Shown piece after piece: positions 25,361 through 33,232 of a stretch of DNA of 41,783 nt. The stretch is from DASUDX01 sp036275365 (GTDB lineage: Bacteria; Pseudomonadota; Gammaproteobacteria; Nevskiales; Nevskiaceae): assembly GCA_036275365.1 (NCBI GenBank), contig DASUDX010000091.1:1-41783 (forward strand), given 5' to 3'. The notes beneath the pieces were generated by a model that searched no databases, had not been told where the DNA came from, and saw only the letters and a program-made list of their open reading frames with translations. Each line of letters begins with the position of its first letter. The stretch's first letter is position 1. The position numbers and the translations under genes were made by a program.

Positions 25361-25552
25361 TCACTCCGGAAAGAACAGATCCTCGATACGGCAATCGAAC
25401 AGGCCTGCCAGCTTGAAAGCGAGCGGCAGGCTGGGGTCGTACTTGCCGGTCTCGATCGCATTGACGGTCTGCCGTGACACGCCCAGCCGGTCGGCGAGAT
25501 CGGCCTGGGTCCACTGGCGCTCGGCACGGCGCTCCCGCACGGCATTGTTCAT
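25361..25552 (-). CDS. YozG-type HTH regulator (Xre superfamily)
   Basis: A 63-residue protein made almost wholly of one Cro/C1-type helix-turn-helix: MNNAVRERRAERQWTQADLADRLGVSRQTVNAIETGKYDPS, then LAFKLAGLFDCRIEDLFFPE. This is the short YozG form common in operons with small membrane proteins. The ATG at 25552 overlaps the stop of the upstream membrane-protein gene (ATGA). It is the obvious candidate to bind the paired 18-base sites at 26145-26162 and 26191-26208 and autoregulate the operon. Confidence 0.92.
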   Translation of the reverse strand: MNNAVRERRAERQWTQADLADRLGVSRQTVNAIETGKYDPSLPLAFKLAGLFDCRIEDLFFPE

Positions 25553-25941
25553 TCGCGGTAGCGGCGGCGCGCCCGCCACAGACCGATGTAGAAGCCCAGC
25601 CCCATCACCACCAGGGTGTAGGCCGGGTCTGGCGCCTGGATCACCCGCGTCGCCACCAGCATCATCGCCGCCATGCAGAAGGCCATGGTGGTGTAGCCCA
25701 TCGCCATCATCGCCTCGAGGTAGAGGCTTTTCTGGAACTCATCGAAGCGGCGGAACTGGCGCCACTCGATCAGGAAGCCGGCCGCGGCGAACAGGGCCAC
25801 CGGCAGCACCACCAGGGTGCGCAGCGGATGCTCGGCCGACAGCGGCTTGGCGAGCCAGGCGCCGCCCACCGCGATCACCGCGAAGACCAGCGCCCACAGG
25901 GTGAATTCGCGCCAGTACTGGCGATCGTAGAGATCCATCAT
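25549..25941 (-). CDS. Four-segment inner-membrane protein of unknown function
   Basis: A 130-residue membrane protein with four hydrophobic segments: FTLWALVFAVIAVGGAWLA, TLVVLPVALFAAAGFLI, TTMAFCMAAMMLVATRV and TLVVMGLGFYIGLW. The central loop has RRFDEFQKSLYLEAMM, the DEFQ-type motif of small membrane proteins commonly paired with YozG-like regulators. ATG at 25941 overlaps the previous stop, and a second ATG follows directly at 25938. It may sense the membrane or sequester the regulator; no function is known. Confidence 0.82.
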   Translation of the reverse strand: MMDLYDRQYWREFTLWALVFAVIAVGGAWLAKPLSAEHPLRTLVVLPVALFAAAGFLIEWRQFRRFDEFQKSLYLEAMMAMGYTTMAFCMAAMMLVATRVIQAPDPAYTLVVMGLGFYIGLWRARRRYRE

Positions 25942-26132
25942 GGCCGCCGCACCGTGGCCAGCTCGGCCTCGAGCTCCCGGATGCGGGCGTGGGCGGCGGC
26001 GAGATCCGGCGGCGCCCGCCGGCGGCGCAGCCAGTCCCGCAGCAGCGGCCGCAGCAGGGTCGCGCAGGCCTGCCAGAACAGCGCCGAACCGACCGCCATC
26101 AGCACCAGCAGGGTCTTGAGCACCTCGTCCAT
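25938..26132 (-). CDS. Small membrane-anchored coiled-coil protein
   Basis: A 64-residue protein, the first gene of the operon. It has one hydrophobic N-terminal segment (VLKTLLVLMAVGSALFWQACATLL) and then a basic stretch (RDWLRRRR) and a C-terminal helix AAHARIRELEAELATVRR with heptad-like spacing. GGAG lies about eight bases upstream of the ATG at 26132. An in-frame ATG at 26150 falls inside the proximal operator and lacks a ribosome-binding site. Function unknown. Confidence 0.72.
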   Translation of the reverse strand: MDEVLKTLLVLMAVGSALFWQACATLLRPLLRDWLRRRRAPPDLAAAHARIRELEAELATVRRP

Positions 26133-26144
26133 CGTTGGCTCCGC

Positions 26145-26162
26145 TGTCAAGCGTCATTGACA
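26145..26162. promoter_or_regulatory. Proximal operator-like site of the six-gene operon
   Basis: TGTCAAGCGTCATTGACA has perfect outer half-sites TGTCAA/TTGACA around a 6-base core. It spans the predicted start of transcription. It shares its first ten bases and the pattern TT-ACA with the distal site 46 bases away. Confidence 0.7.
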
Positions 26163-26190
26163 TGCCGAGGCTAGAGCGGACGCGGCGAGG

Positions 26191-26208
26191 TGTCAAGCGT
26201 GTTTTACA
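26191..26208. promoter_or_regulatory. Distal operator-like site overlapping the -35 element
   Basis: TGTCAAGCGTGTTTTACA is the second copy, with one mismatch in the half-sites. On the minus strand it contains TTGACA, a consensus -35, which sits 17 bases before TAGCCT (26168-26173), a weak -10. A repressor bound here would block the promoter. The site also overlaps the cysG stop codon (26204-26206). Confidence 0.7.
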
Positions 26209-27577
26209 TCGGACGATCCGGCGTGAACCAGGCGAGGCGCTCGCGCAGGGTCACCACGCTGCCGAGGATGACCAGGCTCGGCCCCTCGCCGCCGAAGGTC
26301 TCGGCGCGCGCCGGCAGCTCGGCGATCGGCGCCACCAGCACCCGCTGGCGGGGCGTGCTGCCCTGCTCCACCAGCGCGGCCGGATGGGCGGGTGCCAGGC
26401 CGTGTTCCAGCAGGCGGGCGCAGAGCTCGGCAAGGGCGCTGCGGCCCATGTAGATCACCACCGTCTGGCGCGGCTGGACCAGCTGGGCCCAGTTGAGATC
26501 GAGCGCCCCGTCGGCGCGCCGGTGGCCGGTGACGAAGACCACGCTCTGGGCGTGGTCGCGGTGGGTCAGCGGAATGCCGGCATAGGCGGCGCAGCCATTG
26601 GCGGCGGTGATGCCGGGCACCACCTGGAACGGGATGCCGGCGGCCGCCAGCCCTTCGATCTCCTCGCCGCCGCGGCCGAACACGAAGGGATCGCCGCCCT
26701 TGAGCCGCAGCACCCGCTGGCCGGCGCGGGCACGCGCCAGCAGCTCGGCATTGATCGCCTCCTGCGGCAGGGTGTGGCGGGCGCGCCGCTTGCCCACATC
26801 GACCCGCTCGGCGTCACGCCGCACGAGGTCGAGGATGGCCGGCGGGATCAGCGCATCGTGCAGCACCACATCGCACTGCTGCATCAGCCGCAGGGCACGG
26901 AAGGTGAGCAGATCGGGATCGCCCGGCCCGGCGCCGACCAGATACACCTCGCCGCCGCGCGGGGCCTCGGCCAGCACCGTATCGAGCTGACGCTCGGCCT
27001 CGGCGAGATCCCCGCGCAGCACCGCCTCGGCGCCGGGGCCATCGAGGAAGCGCTCGGTGAGCCGGCGGCGCCGCGGCGCGGGCAGGCGCTCCCGGCGCTC
27101 GCCGAGGAAGCGCGCCAGCTCGCCCAGCCGGGCCGGCAGCTCGGCCTCCAGCCGCTCGCGCAGACGCCGCGCCAGCACCGGGGCGCTGCCGCCGGTGCCG
27201 ATCGCCAGCAGCAGCGGTTCGCGATCGATCAGCGCCGGAGTGATGAAGGTGGAAGGCGCCGGGTCATCCACCACATTGGCCCACAGCCCGAGCGCCTCGG
27301 CATCGGCGGCGGCGCGGCGATTGAGCCGCGCATCGCTGCTGGCGGCCACCAGCAGGCGCTGGCCGTCCAGCTGGCTGGGGCAGTAGTCGGCGGCGAGATG
27401 CCGAAGCCGGCCGGCGGCGACCTCGGCCGCCAGCTCCGGGTGCAGCTCGCGCGCCACCAGCTGGACGCTGGCACCCGCCTTCTGCAGCAGGCGGACCTTG
27501 CGCAGGGCCACCTCGCCGGCGCCGATCACCAGCACCGGCCGGCCGCGCAGCCGCAGGAAGGCGGGGAAGAACTCCAC
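26204..27577 (-). CDS. cysG: Siroheme synthase (fused CysG)
   Basis: A 457-residue trifunctional enzyme converting uroporphyrinogen III to siroheme. Residues 1-200 are the dehydrogenase/ferrochelatase part (VLVIGAGEVALRKVRLLQKAG, WANVVDDPAPSTFITPALIDR). Residues 210-450 are the SAM uroporphyrinogen methyltransferase (YLVGAGPGDPDLLTFRALRLM, DALIPPAIL, LKGGDPFVFGRGGEEIE, VVPGITAANGCAAYAGIPLTHRD, YMGRSALAEL). It starts with GTG at 27577, giving the normal CysG N terminus, 12 bases after ybaB. Siroheme serves sulfite and nitrite reductases; sulfide made that way would feed MetZ. It occupies the position usually held by recR after ybaB. Confidence 0.96.
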   Translation of the reverse strand: MEFFPAFLRLRGRPVLVIGAGEVALRKVRLLQKAGASVQLVARELHPELAAEVAAGRLRHLAADYCPSQLDGQRLLVAASSDARLNRRAAADAEALGLWANVVDDPAPSTFITPALIDREPLLLAIGTGGSAPVLARRLRERLEAELPARLGELARFLGERRERLPAPRRRRLTERFLDGPGAEAVLRGDLAEAERQLDTVLAEAPRGGEVYLVGAGPGDPDLLTFRALRLMQQCDVVLHDALIPPAILDLVRRDAERVDVGKRRARHTLPQEAINAELLARARAGQRVLRLKGGDPFVFGRGGEEIEGLAAAGIPFQVVPGITAANGCAAYAGIPLTHRDHAQSVVFVTGHRRADGALDLNWAQLVQPRQTVVIYMGRSALAELCARLLEHGLAPAHPAALVEQGSTPRQRVLVAPIAELPARAETFGGEGPSLVILGSVVTLRERLAWFTPDRPM

Positions 27578-27589
27578 CGCGGCCCGGCC

Positions 27590-27922
27590 TCAGAGGCCGA
27601 GGTTGCCCAGGTTCATCCCGGGGGGCAGGCCCATGCCGCCGGTGGCGGCGCCCATCTTCTCCTTGCTGGCGGCTTCGAGCTTCTGGGTCGCGTCATTGAT
27701 CGCGGCGGCCACCAGGTCCTCGAGGAACTCCTTGTCCTCCTGCAGCGCCGCCGGCGCGATCTCCACCTTGCGCGCCTGGTGCTTGCCATCGAGGGTGATC
27801 TTCACCAGCCCGGCACCGGACTCGCCGGTGATCTCCATGCGGGCGATCTCCTCCTGCACGCGCTTGAGGTTGTCCTGCATGGCCTGGGCCTGCCGCATGA
27901 TCTGGCCGAGTGCGCCTTTCAT
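27590..27922 (-). CDS. ybaB: YbaB/EbfC family nucleoid-associated protein
   Basis: A 110-residue DNA-binding protein. It has the family's tweezers-shaped fold pattern: GQIMRQAQAMQDNLKRVQEEIARMEITGESGAGLVKITLDGKH, then EFLEDLVAAAINDATQKLEAASKEKM, and the glycine/methionine-rich tail. Shine-Dalgarno AGGAGG lies nine bases before the ATG at 27922. The start overlaps the dnaX stop by ATGA, the classic dnaX-ybaB coupling. The usual third member, recR, is absent and cysG follows. Confidence 0.97.
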   Translation of the reverse strand: MKGALGQIMRQAQAMQDNLKRVQEEIARMEITGESGAGLVKITLDGKHQARKVEIAPAALQEDKEFLEDLVAAAINDATQKLEAASKEKMGAATGGMGLPPGMNLGNLGL

Positions 27923-29508
27923 TGGGTCTTCCCTCCTGTGGGAACCGTCGGGGTGTGGAACACGATGCTGTTGGGGCGCACCACGGCGCCGAACTGCTCC
28001 TGGAAGGCCCGCACCCGCGGATCCTCCAGTAGCTGGGTCTCGGCCGCCTGGCGGGCCTCGCTGGCGCGGGCCACGGCGAGCTGGGCGGGGGTCTCCGCCA
28101 GCGGCTCGGCCAGCGTCTCGATCTGCAGCCGCAACGGCTCACCGGTCTGCGCGGCCAGCGCCGCCTCGATGGCCTGGCGACGGCTTTCATGGAGCAGGAA
28201 GGCCATCGCCGCCGGCAGGCCCAGGCGCACCTGACCGGCCTCCTGGCCCAGCCACTGGCACTGGCGGGCGAGCTGGCGCACCGCCCCTTCGAGACCGAGG
28301 GTCTCCAGCCGCTCGGCCCAGGGCAGGGCCTGCGCCGCCGCCGCGGTCACCGTGGTGGCCGGTGCCGCCGACGCCGCAGCGCGCCCGCTGGCGGCCGGCG
28401 GTACCGCCGCCGGGGGCGTGCTGCCCTCGGCCGGGCGGAAGGCCAGCATGCGCAGGGCGGTCATCTCGAAACCCTGGCGCGGGCTGGGCGCATAGGGCAG
28501 ATCACGGCGGCCCTGGACGGTCATCTGGTACCAGAGCTGGACATCCTCGGGGGCGAGCTGCGGCGCCAGTCGCAGCGCCTCCTCCTCATCCTCCTCGTCG
28601 CGGGCCTCGGGAATCAGCTGCAGGGTGGCCAGCCGCTGCAGGATCGCCGCCCAGTCGCCGAGCAGGGCGTGGTAATCCGGCGCCTGCGCCTCCAGCCGGC
28701 GCAGCGCCTCCAGCACCGCCGGGCCCTGCCCTTGCGCGACGGCGCCAGTGAGCTCGTAGAGCACGCCGCGGCCGACGCTGCCGAGCATCTCGGCCACCGG
28801 CGCCCGCTCCAGCCGCTGGCCGCCGGCGAAGATCAGCGCCTGGTCGAGCAGGGAGAGCGCATCGCGCATCGACCCATCGGCGGCGCGGGCCAGCTCGGCC
28901 AGGGCACCGGCATCGGCCTCGATGCCCTCGGCCGCCAGCACCTGGGCCAGGCGCTCGCGCAGCAGCGGCTGCGAGAGCCGGCGCAGATTGAACTGCAGGC
29001 AGCGGCTGAGCACCGTCACCAGCAGCTTCTGCGGGTCGGTGGTGGCGAGGATGAACTTCACATGGGCCGGCGGCTCCTCGAGCGTCTTCAACAGAGCGTT
29101 GAAGGCGCTCTTGGAGAGCATGTGCACTTCATCGATCAGATAGACCTTGTAGCGACCCACCGCCGGGGCGTAGGCGCTGTTCTCGATCAGATCGCGGACA
29201 TTGTCGACGCCGGTGTTGGAGGCGGCGTCGATTTCCAGCAGATCGACGAAGCGGCCGCCGTCGACCTCCTGGCAGGCGCTGCACTGGCCGCAGGGCTGGC
29301 TGCTGACCCCGCTCTGGCAGTTCAGACCCTTGGCGATGATCCGCGCCAGGGTGGTCTTGCCCACCCCGCGGGTGCCGGTGAGCAGGATCGCCGGATGCAG
29401 GCGGTCGCCCTCGAGGGCGTGGGAGAGCGCACGCACCACATGCGGCTGCCCCATCACATCGCGGAAGTCACGCGGACGGTACTTGCGGGCGAGCGCGAGA
29501 TAGCTCAT
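27919..29508 (-). CDS. dnaX: DNA polymerase III subunits gamma and tau
   Basis: A 529-residue clamp-loader ATPase. Walker A GTRGVGKTTLARIIAKGLNC, the zinc-binding cysteines NCQ-PCGQCSAC, Walker B VYLIDEVHML, LLKTLEEPPAHVKFILATTD and the SRC motif are intact. Beyond about residue 370 there is an Ala/Pro linker and a C-terminal domain, so tau is full-length but shorter than E. coli's. I found no A-AAA-AAG-type slippery site, so a frameshifted gamma form is not evident. MSYLALARKYRP at 29508 is the homologous start. An ATG at 29538 has a better GGGAGG Shine-Dalgarno and would add ten residues. Confidence 0.97.
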   Translation of the reverse strand: MSYLALARKYRPRDFRDVMGQPHVVRALSHALEGDRLHPAILLTGTRGVGKTTLARIIAKGLNCQSGVSSQPCGQCSACQEVDGGRFVDLLEIDAASNTGVDNVRDLIENSAYAPAVGRYKVYLIDEVHMLSKSAFNALLKTLEEPPAHVKFILATTDPQKLLVTVLSRCLQFNLRRLSQPLLRERLAQVLAAEGIEADAGALAELARAADGSMRDALSLLDQALIFAGGQRLERAPVAEMLGSVGRGVLYELTGAVAQGQGPAVLEALRRLEAQAPDYHALLGDWAAILQRLATLQLIPEARDEEDEEEALRLAPQLAPEDVQLWYQMTVQGRRDLPYAPSPRQGFEMTALRMLAFRPAEGSTPPAAVPPAASGRAAASAAPATTVTAAAAQALPWAERLETLGLEGAVRQLARQCQWLGQEAGQVRLGLPAAMAFLLHESRRQAIEAALAAQTGEPLRLQIETLAEPLAETPAQLAVARASEARQAAETQLLEDPRVRAFQEQFGAVVRPNSIVFHTPTVPTGGKTQ

Positions 29509-29653
29509 CGGCGAGGGAGGCTCGGATCGGGCCGGCATTGTGCGCAGCCCTCCCCGGTTTGGCCAGCCGGGCGCCCGATGCCCAGTTCAAGTGCGGTTCA
29601 GCCCGGGCTGCGAGTCTGCCGGCACCGGGCGTGACCGGAACGGGAGGAGCACC

Positions 29654-30016
29654 ATGAGAGGACTGAGCACCGCCGCCCTGGCCACGGCGAGCCTGCTGCT
29701 GGGCGCCTGCGCTCCGCGCGGCGGCACCGTGCTGCCGCTGCCCGACCAGCGCTACGAGGCCTCGGCCCTGGGTCAGAGCCGCGACGCGGCGACCCGCTCG
29801 GCGCTGCAGGCGGCCGAGCAGCGCTGCGGCCGCGAGGGCGCCCGGCCGGTGGTGCTGGCACGCGCCTACGAGTACCAGGGCCTGGTGGACGAACAGACCC
29901 GCCGCGCGCTCGAACAGGTGCAGGAGGTGGCGGTGGTCAGCACCGGCACCGTGGTGCCGAGCCTGTCGCGCGACGACGACTACCGCGCCATCCTGCAGTT
30001 CCGTTGCGAGCGCTGA
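29654..30016 (+). CDS. Small predicted lipoprotein
   Basis: A 120-residue protein with a clear lipoprotein signal (MRGLSTAALATASLLLGAC, Cys19) and Shine-Dalgarno GGAGGA five bases before the ATG. The mature chain (YEASALGQSRDAATRSALQAAEQRCGREG, VVLARAYEYQGLVDEQTRRALEQVQEVA) contains one cysteine pair and alpha-beta alternation resembling small periplasmic surface-exposed lipoproteins of unknown function. Divergent from dnaX across 145 bases, and convergent with the AAA+ gene across a tandem repeat. I do not recognise its family. Confidence 0.78.
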   Translation: MRGLSTAALATASLLLGACAPRGGTVLPLPDQRYEASALGQSRDAATRSALQAAEQRCGREGARPVVLARAYEYQGLVDEQTRRALEQVQEVAVVSTGTVVPSLSRDDDYRAILQFRCER

Positions 30017-30022
30017 CCGGAT

Positions 30023-30066
30023 CGGCCGGGAGCACGGTCCGGCTCGGCCGGGAGTACGGACCGGCT
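30023..30066. repeat. Two-copy 22-base tandem repeat at a convergent gene end
   Basis: CGGCCGGGAGCACGGTCCGGCT (stated by positions 30023-30044) is repeated at 30045-30066 with two substitutions (C to T, T to A). The copies fill the gap between the lipoprotein and AAA+ stops. They are GC-rich with short internal dyads and might reduce convergent read-through; there is no U tract. Confidence 0.75.
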
Positions 30067-32099
30067 CAGCCGGATTTGGCCTGCACCCGCGCCGCGAAGC
30101 CGATCTCGCGCCGCTGGTGCGGCTTCACCGCCATCTCCGCTTCCAGCAGGCGGCGCAGCTCGGCGCTGTCGTCCAGGCAGCCGAGCAGGCGGGCGCGCTT
30201 GTGCACCACCGCGTAATCGCCCGGGGTCAGCGCGTCGAGCTCGCGCACGCCGGCCGGCGCCGCCACCCCGAAGAAGTGGCGGAAGGCCAGCTCGCGCTGA
30301 TCCGGGGTCAGGAAGCCGAAGCGCAGCTTGAACGAGAAGCGGCGCAGCGCCGCCTCGTCGAGATGGGTCATCAGATTGGTGATGCAGGCGAACGGCAGTT
30401 CGTGGGATTCCATCCAGGTCAGCATCTCGTTGACTTGGCTGATCTCCCAGCCCTGGTGCGCCTGGCGGCGGTCGCCGAGCAGCGAGTCGGCCTCGTCGAA
30501 CACCAGGAAGGCGCCCGCCTCGCGGGCCTCGGCAAAGGCATTGGCGATGTTGCGCTCGTTCTCGCCCACCCACTTGCTGAGCAGGTCCGAGGCGCGCTTC
30601 TGGATCACCTCCAGGCCCAGCTCCTGGGCCAGCCAGCGCACATAGGCGCTCTTGCCGGTACCGGGCGGGCCGTACAGGCACAGCGAGAAGGCCGGTGAGG
30701 CCAGACCGCGCAGGCGCCCGGCCAGCTTCTCCAGATCGAGATCGGCGTTGATCAGTGCCGGGTCGTAGCGCACCGCGCCCTGCGGACGCGGCGGCAGCTC
30801 GGACCCCCGCATCACCTTGGCGATGCTGCTGACCGCGCGGCGGATGTCATCGAAGCCGCCCCGGGTCAGGCGGGCCGAGCGCACCGCACCGGCGGCGATC
30901 GCCGGCGGCGCATCGAAATCCTCGGCGAGGCGGCGGATCTCCTCGGCGGCGATCTCCACCCGCTCGCGGGCCAGCAGGCGCTGCCAGACCCGCTCGCGCA
31001 CGCGCGCTGGCGGCACCTTCATCTCGATGGCATAGGTCATGCGCCGGAGCACGCTCGGACCCAGCGCGCCCGGATCGTTGACCGTCCACAGGGTGGGCAC
31101 GCGCGACTCCTCGAACAGCTTGTGCATGAACACCCGCGAGCCGTAGCCACGATGCTCGCCGATCAGGTCCGGATCGGCATCCCCGCGCAGCAGATCCTCG
31201 GCCTCGTCGAACAGCAGCAGGGCATCCGGCTGGTTCTCCAGCAGCTTCTGCGACAGCCGGTAGGCCCCGACGCGCTCGTCCCGGCTGGGCTCCTGGCCGC
31301 GGTCATCGGCCTGGCCCACCGCGTAGAGCTTGAGCGAGAGCCGCTGCGCCAGGGTCTTGCAGAACTCGGTCTTGCCGGTGCCCGGCGGACCGTAGAGCAG
31401 GATGTGGATGCCGCGCTCCTGGGCGCTGGCGGCCTGGGCCACCAGGCTCGCCGCGAGGTCGCGGTCGGCGCGCAGATGGTCGTAGTCCTCCCAGTCCAGC
31501 TGCGGCGCCAGCGGCTCGCCGAGCAGGGCGGCGCGCACATCCGGCACCACCCCGGGCTGGGCCTGGAGGAACCGGGTCAGCGCCGGCTGCGGCTGGCAGT
31601 CGGAGCGGTAGTCCACGGTGAACAGGCCGCTGGCCAGCAGCTTGCCTCGCGGCGACAGCGCCTCGAGCAGCTCGCCGCGCGGCAGGCCGATCAGGGTGGC
31701 CAGGGTGGAGATCACCCCGGAGTCGCCGGCGCGGATCTCGTCGAGTTCCAGCACCTCGAAGAGGTCCTCGAACAGGGCGCTGACCCGCGCCCGCACCAGG
31801 GCACCCATCAGCAGGCGTTCGCCGGCGGTGAGCTGCAGCAGCTCGGCCACCTTGCCCAGATTGGCCTCCAGCGAGGAGGGCGCGGCGCCGGCCAGGGCGT
31901 CATAGCGCTGCAGCAGCAGGGGCTGCAGCAGCTCGAAGGTGACCACCCGCGACTCGTCGCCGAGAGCGAGGTCGAGGCCGTCGGCCTCATCGAGGATGAA
32001 GCGCAGCAGCGGGTCCTGCGCCCAGCGGTAGCGGTCCAGCCGGCCGATGAAGTTGCACAGCCAGGCCAGGAGGACGCGTTGTTCGAAGGGTTCCATCAT
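30066..32099 (-). CDS. Tandem AAA+ ATPase of unknown role
   Basis: A 677-residue cytoplasmic protein. Residues 1-200 are helical with no recognised motif. The first AAA+ domain has Walker A GPPGTGKT at 237-244 and Walker B LLLFDEAEDLL near 294-304. The second has Walker A GPPGTGKS at 477-484 and Walker B FLVFDEADSLL near 531-541, with sensor-like CITNL and arginine-finger-like RRFSFKLRF at 587-595. Both nucleotide sites look active. Such tandem AAA+ proteins (Cdc48-like in layout) usually form hexamers that remodel proteins. The MM start at 32099 is chosen; the open frame extends upstream through the SRP RNA gene and is not coding there. No partner protein is adjacent. Confidence 0.88.
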   Translation of the reverse strand: MMEPFEQRVLLAWLCNFIGRLDRYRWAQDPLLRFILDEADGLDLALGDESRVVTFELLQPLLLQRYDALAGAAPSSLEANLGKVAELLQLTAGERLLMGALVRARVSALFEDLFEVLELDEIRAGDSGVISTLATLIGLPRGELLEALSPRGKLLASGLFTVDYRSDCQPQPALTRFLQAQPGVVPDVRAALLGEPLAPQLDWEDYDHLRADRDLAASLVAQAASAQERGIHILLYGPPGTGKTEFCKTLAQRLSLKLYAVGQADDRGQEPSRDERVGAYRLSQKLLENQPDALLLFDEAEDLLRGDADPDLIGEHRGYGSRVFMHKLFEESRVPTLWTVNDPGALGPSVLRRMTYAIEMKVPPARVRERVWQRLLARERVEIAAEEIRRLAEDFDAPPAIAAGAVRSARLTRGGFDDIRRAVSSIAKVMRGSELPPRPQGAVRYDPALINADLDLEKLAGRLRGLASPAFSLCLYGPPGTGKSAYVRWLAQELGLEVIQKRASDLLSKWVGENERNIANAFAEAREAGAFLVFDEADSLLGDRRQAHQGWEISQVNEMLTWMESHELPFACITNLMTHLDEAALRRFSFKLRFGFLTPDQRELAFRHFFGVAAPAGVRELDALTPGDYAVVHKRARLLGCLDDSAELRRLLEAEMAVKPHQRREIGFAARVQAKSG

Positions 32100-32173
32100 G
32101 CCAAGACCACACCAGAGGGAGGCCGCCAGGCGCCGGGCGCCGCGGAGGGACACCGGACCGCGTCCGGCGTGAG

Positions 32174-32202
32174 GGGTTCCCGTGGGACGGTGATGGGAAC
32201 CC
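32174..32202 (-). other. Inverted repeat downstream of ffs
   Basis: GGGTTCCC and GGGAACCC enclose a 13-base loop about 12 bases past the mature SRP RNA end. There is no U tract. It may help end or process the ffs transcript. A second small dyad CCGGAC-CGC-GTCCGG lies at 32153-32167. The rest of 32100-32214 shows no gene. Confidence 0.4.
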
Positions 32203-32214
32203 GGGAAGGGGAAT

Positions 32215-32318
32215 GGCCCGCGCCAGCTGGCTCCGGCACCCGGCGACACCGCTGCCGTTGCTCCCTTCCGGGCCTGGCGGGGTTCACGGCTTGCCGTCGC
32301 GGAGGGCCGACGCGGGCC
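32215..32318 (-). ncRNA. ffs: 4.5S signal recognition particle RNA (small bacterial SRP RNA)
   Basis: The minus strand has the invariant core CCAGGCCCGGAAGGGAGCA followed by ACGGCAGCGG, matching the Ffh-binding GGAAG tetraloop-domain sequence of E. coli 4.5S RNA (CAGGTCCGGAAGGAAGCAG). The ends pair perfectly: GGCCCGCG at 32318-32311 and CGCGGGCC at 32222-32215, giving an RNA of about 104 nucleotides. A CATACT -10-like box lies nine bases upstream. The RNA binds Ffh for cotranslational membrane targeting. It lies between tsaB and the AAA+ gene, close to dnaX as in many gammaproteobacteria. Confidence 0.95.
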
Positions 32319-32326
32319 AAGCGCCT

Positions 32327-32332
32327 AGTATG
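32327..32332 (-). promoter_or_regulatory. -10-like element for ffs
   Basis: CATACT on the minus strand is placed so that transcription would start at about 32320, two bases before the first paired base of the SRP RNA. No good -35 is seen. Confidence 0.45.
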
Positions 32333-32361
32333 CGCCAGAGCCGGCCCTGCCGTCCCGCCGT

Positions 32362-33069
32362 TCAGCCCTCTGCGGCCTGACGCCGGGCCTGCTGCTCGAT
32401 CAGGGTCAGTGCCACCTTGTCGCGCAGATACAGGGGCTGCAGGGTGGCCGCGGGACCAAACGCCCCCTGCGCCCAGGCGCGCCGGGCGAGGCCAAACCCC
32501 GCCTCGGCCAGCGGCAGGGCGCTGCCATCCGTGTGCCGCGGGGCCGCAGTCAGGCTTGCGGCCAGCGCCTCGGGGTAGCGCGCCCAGCCGGTGCCGACCG
32601 CCACGCAGGGCCCGTCGACCGGCCAGCGCAGCGCCGCCGGCACCACCACCTCGGCCGGGGCCAGCGGCTCGGGCAGGCCCTGCGCGTCCCGCTGGAAGGC
32701 CTGGGCATAGACCGCATCGAGACGGGCGTCCAGGGCCGCGCAGACCATCGATGCCGCGGGCGGCGCGGCGGCTGCCAGCAGGGCCAGCGAGGACACGCCC
32801 CAGACCGGGCGGTCGAGCGCCAGGGCCAGGCCCTTGGCGGCCGCCACTCCGATGCGCACGCCGGCGAACGAGCCGGGACCGATGCCCACCACCAGCCCAT
32901 CGATCTGCGCGAAGGCGAGACCGGACTCGGCGAGCAGGCTCTGCAGCTGGGGCAGCAGCTGCTGGGTGTGGTCGCGGCCGGCGCGGCTGACCCGGGTGCG
33001 CACGGCCCCGTCCTGCCAGAGCGCACAGGAGCAGGCCTCGGTGGCGGTATCCAGGGCGAGCAGGTTCAT
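32362..33069 (-). CDS. tsaB: tRNA threonylcarbamoyladenosine biosynthesis protein TsaB
   Basis: A 235-residue ASKHA-fold protein that dimerises with TsaD to make t6A37 of ANN-decoding tRNAs. MNLLALDTATEACSCAL, RDHTQQLLPQLQSLL, VVGIGPGSFAGVRIGVAAAKGLALAL and LQPLYLRDKVALTL are the family landmarks. The ATG at 33069 gives the normal N terminus. It is divergent from the subtilase gene across 163 bases and followed by ffs 44 bases downstream. Confidence 0.96.
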   Translation of the reverse strand: MNLLALDTATEACSCALWQDGAVRTRVSRAGRDHTQQLLPQLQSLLAESGLAFAQIDGLVVGIGPGSFAGVRIGVAAAKGLALALDRPVWGVSSLALLAAAAPPAASMVCAALDARLDAVYAQAFQRDAQGLPEPLAPAEVVVPAALRWPVDGPCVAVGTGWARYPEALAASLTAAPRHTDGSALPLAEAGFGLARRAWAQGAFGPAATLQPLYLRDKVALTLIEQQARRQAAEG

Positions 33070-33232
33070 CCCCACACTGTAGTGCGAATTGTCTAGCGCA
33101 GAAAACGGACCTGAGACCCCAACCAGGGGCAACTCCTCAAGCGGATGGCCTCATCTTTGCTGGACCTTCCGTACGCGCGCCCCTACAGTCGCGCCCGCTG
33201 ATTTCCCGCCATCGGTTTCGGAGAGCTTGATC

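Noticed and set aside
28300..28460. Programmed frameshift site in dnaX producing gamma
   Set aside because: No A-AAA-AAG-like heptamer was seen in the linker region; the frame is very GC-rich.
32100..32249. Upstream extension of the tandem AAA+ open frame
   Set aside because: The extension runs into the SRP RNA gene. The MM start at 32099 is more plausible.
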